A DNA stretch of 64,000 nt, taken from the NCBI GenBank assembly GCA_021397835.1, contig JAJFZO010000049.1:563001-627000 (forward strand), read 5' to 3'. The stretch is from Moringa oleifera (lineage: Eukaryota; Streptophyta; Magnoliopsida; Brassicales; Moringaceae). Each line of letters starts with the position of its first letter. Position 1 is the stretch's first letter. Made by a program: the position numbers and the translations under genes. Shown here in pieces: positions 58,634 through 64,000 of the stretch. The notes beneath the pieces were generated by a model. It did not search any database, had not been told where the DNA came from, and saw nothing but the letters and a program-made list of their open reading frames with translations.

Positions 58634-60204
58634 ATGTTCGGTTCAGGCATGAATTTGATCACAACTGTAATTGGGTTTGGTATGAGTGCCACTTTCATCG
58701 TCTTTGTTTGCGCAAGAATAATATGTGGGAGGCTCCGAAGGGTGGACTCAAGGCCTATGTTTGAGATTGAGTCCAGAATTAATTTTGAACAGGTGGGTAT
58801 ACCTCTCTGCAACTAGTTGCCTTGGTGGGTTTACCTTTTCATATTTAACTTGTGAAATATTGACTCGTCTTTTGGACTTCTAGTACAACCTTTGAGGCTT
58901 GTCATAAAGTTTATCTTGTAACTTTCCTGCTTCCTAGTTTTGTGACTAAGAATCAACTGAACTGTCTTGCCCAAATTTGTGGAAGGTCACTTCCTCATAT
59001 TTGGTAATAGTAGTTTTTTTGTTCAGATAGGTAGGAAGGAGAAGTAACCTTTTTTTTTTAAACTTTGTGTAAGAGATACTTTACTAGCCAGTTATCACCA
59101 ACATATCCTGTCAGCTGACTGCTTGCAAGATTGCATTAGCTCTATGAAGTTAAGGTTTGATTTTGAGCGTTTGGGTTTTACGATCTGTTATTTACTGGCA
59201 GCCAGAGCAGAGGACTGGTGGGCTTGAACCAGTTCTGGTTGCTGCTATTCCCACCATGAGGTTCAACCGTGAGGCATCCAGCTCTGTAGAAGATGCACAG
59301 TAAGTACTCTTCGAAGTTATCATTTGGGAAAGAAAAATGTATTATTAGCTTAGTATTTCAAGTGTTTTTTCATAACAAGTAAGCGCCTTTATGCCCTTTA
59401 GGCTCATTGGTGTACTGGGAATCATTTGGAATCCATGTTGTGGGTGCTAGAAAGCTGGTAAAAGTGGAGATTATTTAACTGGTGCTAGACCTTTAAGTTA
59501 AGGATTTTACATCCAGGGACCTAGTCCATAGAACAGACAGGTTAAGACCCAGGCCTTGTCCTTGGAGCTTTGCCTTACATGTGATGCGGAAATCTTTCTT
59601 GGCTGCCAATCAGGACGTAGGATTACTGTCTGGTTTGCAGGGTTTCTATTGTCTTTACCTATGAGAATGTATAAGGTTAAGTGCTTCCAATCAGGACTTA
59701 GGATTACTGTCTGATTTGCTGTGTTTCTATTGTCATTATCTGCAAGAGCGTTTAAGGTTAGGTGCTTCCAACTAGGACTTAGGATTACTGTCTGATGTGA
59801 AAGTACTTCAATTGTCATTATCTGCAAGAATGTTTAAGGTTAGGTGCTTGTCTTCCCGCAGATGTTCGATATGTTTAGGAGAATACCAAGAGAAAGATGT
59901 TCTCCGAATCATGCCCAACTGCGGCCACAACTTTCATCTCTCTTGCATTGATGTATGGCTAAGGAAGCATTCTACCTGTCCTGTCTGCCGATTCCCTTTG
60001 CAAGAACCTATCGAAACAAAACGTGTCAGACAAGCAACATTCAACTTGGCACAACCTGTTGGTAGTCCTGATACTCATTCTGGCCAGTGGCTTCTACCTG
60101 GTCCTCAACGCCCAGTGGGGGGCGGAAGTAACCAAGCGCCGCATATCAACTCCAATGTCAGAAACTCCCAATTCAGTCGTGGAGGACCAGAAACAACGCC
60201 TTGA
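58634..60204 (+). CDS. ATL-type RING-H2 E3 ubiquitin ligase
   Basis: Three exons in frame: 58634-58792, 59202-59299 and 59862-60204. They total 600 nt, 199 aa. It starts MFGSGMNLITTVIGFGMS with one membrane helix (about residues 6-31). A GLEPVLVAAIPTMRFN segment follows, matching the GLD region of ATL proteins. The RING-H2 finger is about residues 87-129: CSICLGEYQEKDVLRIMP, then CGHNFHLSCIDVW and CPVC, with the usual eight ligands. The C-terminal tail is Pro/Gly/Asn-rich and unstructured. ATL ligases sit in endomembranes or the plasma membrane and transfer ubiquitin from E2 enzymes to targets. No substrate can be inferred. It is nearest to the short ATL7/ATL58/ATL59 group, from memory. The second intron holds an 81-bp tandem repeat that reaches the exon 3 acceptor. 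Confidence 0.88.
59602..59845 (+). repeat. Three-copy 81-bp tandem repeat abutting a splice acceptor
   Basis: Copies start at 59602, 59683 and 59764 (units of 81, 81 and 82 bases; core GGACTTAGGATTACTGTCTG, then ATTGTC and TTTAAGGTTA). A fourth, truncated start (GCTTG at 59846) runs directly into TCTTCCCGCAG, the acceptor of RING exon 3 at 59862. Because the unit is divisible by three, a minus-strand open frame with a repeating 27-residue pattern appears. I take that frame as accidental. Confidence 0.88.
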
Positions 60205-62376
60205 TGAACTTAAAGATGTTGTCCAATCTGGACATCAATGCATGCATATGCTTCTTGTCAAGCTGACAAGTCTCATACAGGAGGACTAGTCAATCCTACA
60301 CTTCCAGGCAATGGGGATTGCATTGTGAGGCATTTATATACATGAAACCGTGTACAGTTCAGGGCACTCATCTGTATAGCATGGAGCAGATGGATCTTGA
60401 TTCTCATTTATGATGACTGGATCACCTTGGTTTCTTCTATAGAAAGAACCTTCTGTCAATTTTTTTTCAAATAAAGACTCAGTTCTTATGGACCAAATCA
60501 AACCCAGATGTCAACCTTCCTATCTCAGCCCAATGAATCTTAATTGGCTGCCTGCCCACCCTCCATTGATGAGCTTCCAATTAAGAACCAAGGCCACTAA
60601 GAACATCACCTCGACTGTTGGTATCATCGACCCATGAAAGATTTACCTCAATTACCCAACATTAATCAACAGACAACTCTCACTTAACACTTTGCCATTG
60701 GAAGTTTCGACTTAAAAAGGGAACATCTTGCCTCATTTGTACTGAACACGAATCGATTTATGATCCCTCGGAATCTTTGCACGAAGGGGTCAACAAGTAC
60801 AGAAGTTTTCGATTTTATTGCGGAGATGCTTAAGCAAGTTACGGCACCTGATACGTGTCATTCCGCACGTGTCTTGTGCCCTAAATCCGCTCGCTAATGG
60901 ACAAACTTATGGCTTCGAGCCTTAGTGGAATGCCAGTTATCGGAATCTAAATCCCTAATTCGATGACACTCTGGTCCTAATCGGAGGGCTACGGAGCTTT
61001 GGCTTTATGACAAAATTAAGTTGCTAAACAACTCTTTAATCTCGCACGAAACCAAATTAGTAACCCATTATTATTAAGTTAATGTAGTAAAATGGGATAA
61101 TATTGAGGGGCAAGTGGGTCAGGAAAATACAACCAGAAGAAAGGACACGCCACGGAGGTGGTGGGCCCGACTAATCATTCCATCTCTCCAGTTGCTACAA
61201 GACAACAGTGCCCTCCAACGTCATTACGTTAATTAAACTAATCCTTCCCGCCGGATTTTAAAATTCTAAGCCAACGTTCCAAATCCGTTCTTCATTTACA
61301 AGCTGACAAAATCTGACCGCCTTTCCTTCTGTCGGCTTCTATCTGTATTTTCCATCGTTAAGCCGTTTAGCTCGGCTCTGCTTAATCAAGCCACGACTCT
61401 AAGCTATAATTACCTAATTAACTAGAACGCATTTGCTGGCAAGTGGCAAATGTTAAATGGGTTATTACAAGGATAATGCACATAATCAAGAATTTAAACA
61501 ATTTAACGATGAGAAATCACCTTATTTAATTTTATTTTGAAACAAGTGATGATATATATATATATATCAAAATTTTAATTTCACATTAGTTTTTTGAACA
61601 AAAACATTATGTCACTAAACCGTACAGTTAAATAATAATTAAATTTCAACTCTTTAATTGTAATAAATATATTTAAAAATAAATATATTTTTAAAATAAA
61701 AATTATTTAAATGTGAATAATTCTTAATTCCCAAGTTATTTTGAATTTTTTTTAATTTTTTACAATGTGAAATAAAAATAATATTTTCAGTACCTAAAAA
61801 TTTTTAAAATTTTTTTTGTCATAGTTTGAACTTTTAAAATTTTTAAAAAAAAAATTAAGTTAAAATTTATTATAAAATAAAAAATTAAATCAAATTAAAA
61901 TTTTAAATAGATAATTAAATAAATTAAAATTTTAATATCTGAATTAAAATTTGAATAATTTTTATTTTTTAAAATATTTATCTTAAATGAAATTTACCAC
62001 ACCATACAAACCAAAAGAAGATAATATTTGACATTAACACCGCTGTAAAAAAATTCCTTGCGCGGAGCTCCAGTGGGAATGAAGCAAGCTTAGCCAAGTT
62101 GGAAAAAGACCATTTATGCAATTAAATATTGGAAGGAACAACCAAAATATTAAATAGAAAAGAGACAAGGTAATAATAGAGATGAGCATATACTTTTAGG
62201 CACTCGTCATCTCTTATTGTATATATAGTGGCAGTTCAGTGGCCTTTTATGCCACATGCAAATCAAATACCAACAATTCTCTCCAACTTGTCCTCACAGA
62301 AGCCGAGAACAAAAAATATCAAACTCTGCTTAAACTTCAGCTTTGGATCTTTTAATACAACATTTTTACTGGTAGT
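60205..62376. other. Intergenic region and ERF promoter
   Basis: Bases 60205-60480 are the RING gene's 3' untranslated region (AATAAAG at 60471-60477). From about 61430 to 62030 the DNA is AT-rich with a (TA)n run at 61551-61566. No other gene is seen. Confidence 0.5.
62218..62228 (+). promoter_or_regulatory. TATA box of the AP2/ERF gene
   Basis: TGTATATATAG lies about 150 bases upstream of the ERF start codon at 62377, in the position expected for a core promoter with a leader of roughly 120 bases. Confidence 0.65.
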
Positions 62377-63228
62377 ATGGCAGGATCACTCGAAGCAACT
62401 AACTCTGCCGTCGTCGCCACTTCCACGGCCAACATGGCTCAGTCAAAGAAACCAATGGCTCGTCGGTTCGTGGGTGTCCGGCAAAGGCCGTCGGGGAGAT
62501 GGGTAGCGGAAATCAAGGACTCAACTCAACGTGTGAGGCTCTGGCTGGGGACGTACGATACCGCTGAAGAAGCAGCTCGGGCGTACGACGAAGCAGCACG
62601 AGCCCTGCGTGGGGACAACGCCCGAACCAACTTCGAATGGGTTAACCATGACCCCAGCCAGTCGGGTTCATCGAGCGGGATCGTGTCAGGGTCGGACGGG
62701 CGGCATGGGCTTAGCTTCTCTTTGTTGAAGGCGAAACTGAGCAAGAACCTGCAAAGTATCATGGCTAGGAGTAAGGAGATGAATAAGCCGACGAAGAGCA
62801 GAGTGAGCGATCACTTCACTTTTGCGAGTATATTCCATTTTAGAAGCTACCAGTACCAGAACCCTCCGGTTGATCTCGAGAACATTGAGAAGCTGGTGCA
62901 ACCAAGCATCATCGTGCCTCGTGTAGCAGCCGATGAGCCTTGTTCCTGGGACAGCTCCAGCGTGTCGGACTGCAGCAGCGAATGGATCGGGTTCGGGCAA
63001 CATGGCGGGTTCGACTCAGAAGGGTCGTCCGATATCGGCGAAGTGATCAGTACTGTTGGTGATCAAGCTGGTTTCATGGACCAAATGATGAACTGGGTGG
63101 ATAGCCCGGATCAAACCATGGGTACTGCCAGTACTACTGAAGGTTCAGTGAGTAAGAGACTAAAGGTTTCTTCCTCAGTGGTGGTGCCCCCAACTTTCAG
63201 CGACTCTCCATACAACATGGAGATTTGA
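62377..63228 (+). CDS. AP2/ERF transcription factor, RAP2.11/ERN type
   Basis: Intronless, 283 aa, as usual for ERF genes. After a short Ala/Ser/Thr-rich start and a basic KKPMARR patch, the single AP2 domain spans about residues 31-88: [39 protein letters not shown] and [11 protein letters not shown]. The WVAEI signature and the VRQRPSGRW variant are typical of the RAP2.11/ERN group. The C-terminal part has [44 protein letters not shown] and a final acidic [13 protein letters not shown] region, which could be the activation segment. RAP2.11 regulates potassium-deficiency responses and ERN1/ERN2 act in legume nodulation; I recall these C-terminal motifs from ERN-type proteins. Which role applies here is unknown. 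It binds GCC-like elements in the nucleus. TATA box at 62218. Confidence 0.9.
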   Translation: MAGSLEATNSAVVATSTANMAQSKKPMARRFVGVRQRPSGRWVAEIKDSTQRVRLWLGTYDTAEEAARAYDEAARALRGDNARTNFEWVNHDPSQSGSSSGIVSGSDGRHGLSFSLLKAKLSKNLQSIMARSKEMNKPTKSRVSDHFTFASIFHFRSYQYQNPPVDLENIEKLVQPSIIVPRVAADEPCSWDSSSVSDCSSEWIGFGQHGGFDSEGSSDIGEVISTVGDQAGFMDQMMNWVDSPDQTMGTASTTEGSVSKRLKVSSSVVVPPTFSDSPYNMEI

Positions 63229-64000
63229 AGTTGGAAGGCTCCCTTGTTTATCTTTAATTTTCTTTTATGTTTCTTCTCCCTGTTTGGGTGGTGAGAAAAT
63301 CCAATCCCAGATACTCAAACCCTCAAGTGCATTCATGCAATTCCCTTGAACAACCTGCAAGTTCAATACTAGTCAATCTTAGTCGTTAATTTTATTTAAT
63401 TAATCCGGTTTAACATAATTTTAATTATCAGTTATTGATATGTTTCCCATTTGAAACAAGTTGAATGGTTCCATACTCTTAATTAGGTAATAATCAGTAA
63501 AAACAAAATTAAAGTTATTTAAAAATGTAAAATCAATCATAAAAATATTATTATCTAAAATACTAACTTATACCGGCAGTCCCTTTTCACGTATACTTTG
63601 GTAAATTGAATTCACTTTAATTACTCCTAATACAGTTAATATTGTTATTTTCATGGTGAAATTAAATATATAAAATTTTTTAAAAAATGGAGAAAAGGCT
63701 GTCGTTTTGGAGTTGCAAGTGAGCCGATTGTCTTTTTAAGTTTCCCAGATCGAATCATTGGGCTTTGCTTCAATTACATTGACAGAAGCAACGCTTTTGA
63801 ATTTTGCCTTGGTTACTGCAGGAATGCCAATCAGTGGGGAACGGTAAAGTCAACTCGAGTCCCCGAATTTTACGGTCGTGATTCATTCCATCGTCACCCG
63901 CAATCGTTGACTTTAACAAAGTCAAATACTGTTGACCTCTTGTTGAGTAACTTCTCATTTTCATGGTTAATCACCAAGCGATAAATGTCATTTTCTTTAT
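63229..64000. other. ERF 3' flank and right edge of the window
   Basis: Bases 63229-63330 are the probable ERF 3' untranslated region. The rest is AT-rich without a supported gene. Four W-box cores near the right end (see separate entry) may belong to the promoter of a gene beyond the window. Confidence 0.45.
63848..63937. promoter_or_regulatory. Cluster of four W-boxes (TTGACY)
   Basis: TTGACT or its reverse lies at 63848-63853 (AGTCAA), 63907-63912 and 63920-63925 (AGTCAA), and TTGACC at 63932-63937. Four WRKY-binding cores in 90 bases, three of them within 31, is more than expected by chance. The target gene is not in view. It could be a promoter to the right of the window. Confidence 0.5.

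Noticed and set aside
59507..59827. Minus-strand open frame with a repeating 27-residue pattern
   Set aside because: It follows from the 81-bp tandem repeat, whose unit is a multiple of three. It lies inside an intron and ends at the repeat border.
1..64000. CRISPR arrays, prokaryotic operons or phage genes
   Set aside because: All genes are intron-containing plant families or plant single-exon types, and no regularly spaced short repeats of the CRISPR kind are present.

Overview
This is nuclear DNA from a eudicot plant. The evidence is many GT–AG introns, AT-rich intergenic DNA, chloroplast transit peptides, and plant-specific families (type-B response regulator, AP2/ERF, ATL RING-H2, EXS, plant nucleotide-sugar transporter). 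I cannot name the species. I assembled exons by hand from the sequence. All multi-exon models below close in frame, but none has transcript support.

Layout. 1-7 kb: two tandem minus-strand genes for secreted six-cysteine prolamin-like (ECA1/EC1-type) proteins and a small membrane-anchored LysM protein. 7.4-19.7 kb: a 13-coding-exon EXS (ERD1/XPR1/SYG1) membrane protein gene on the minus strand, with a dead antisense L1-type LINE of about 4.8 kb in one intron. 20.1-27.6 kb: a 16-exon SET-domain (Rubisco-LSMT-like) gene, head-to-head with the EXS gene. 27.9 kb: tRNA-Lys(CUU). 28.6-31.0 kb: UTR2/UTR4-type nucleotide-sugar transporter (minus). 33.5-35.3 kb: uncharacterised basic/acidic protein with a DUF4378-like C terminus (minus). 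37.6-42.9 kb: GEN1 Holliday-junction resolvase. 43.9-46.5 kb: type-B-like response regulator with a non-canonical receiver. 46.9-50.9 kb: chloroplast KsgA-type rRNA dimethyladenosine transferase (PFC1-like). 51.5-52.1 kb: conserved acidic unknown (minus). 52.3-54.9 kb: chloroplast fructosamine-3-kinase-related protein (minus). 55.1-56.1 kb: degenerate GH16/EG16-like glucanase. 58.6-60.2 kb: ATL-type RING-H2 ligase. 62.4-63.2 kb: intronless AP2/ERF of the RAP2.11/ERN type.

The genes do not form one pathway. The order GEN1 - PFC1, probably with the SET gene, recalls the top of Arabidopsis chromosome 1 (At1g01860, At1g01880, At1g01920), so this looks like an old conserved block with later insertions.

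The most unusual observations are these. The response-regulator gene has an 85-bp intron that appears to be a tandem copy of the adjoining exon (an AGGT-duplication intron), and Glu replaces the receiver phospho-acceptor Asp. GEN1 carries a PIP-box-like motif and a cysteine-rich insertion. The RING gene has an 81-bp triplicated repeat that runs into a splice acceptor. The SET gene has a perfect 21-bp inverted repeat beside a polypurine tract in one intron.
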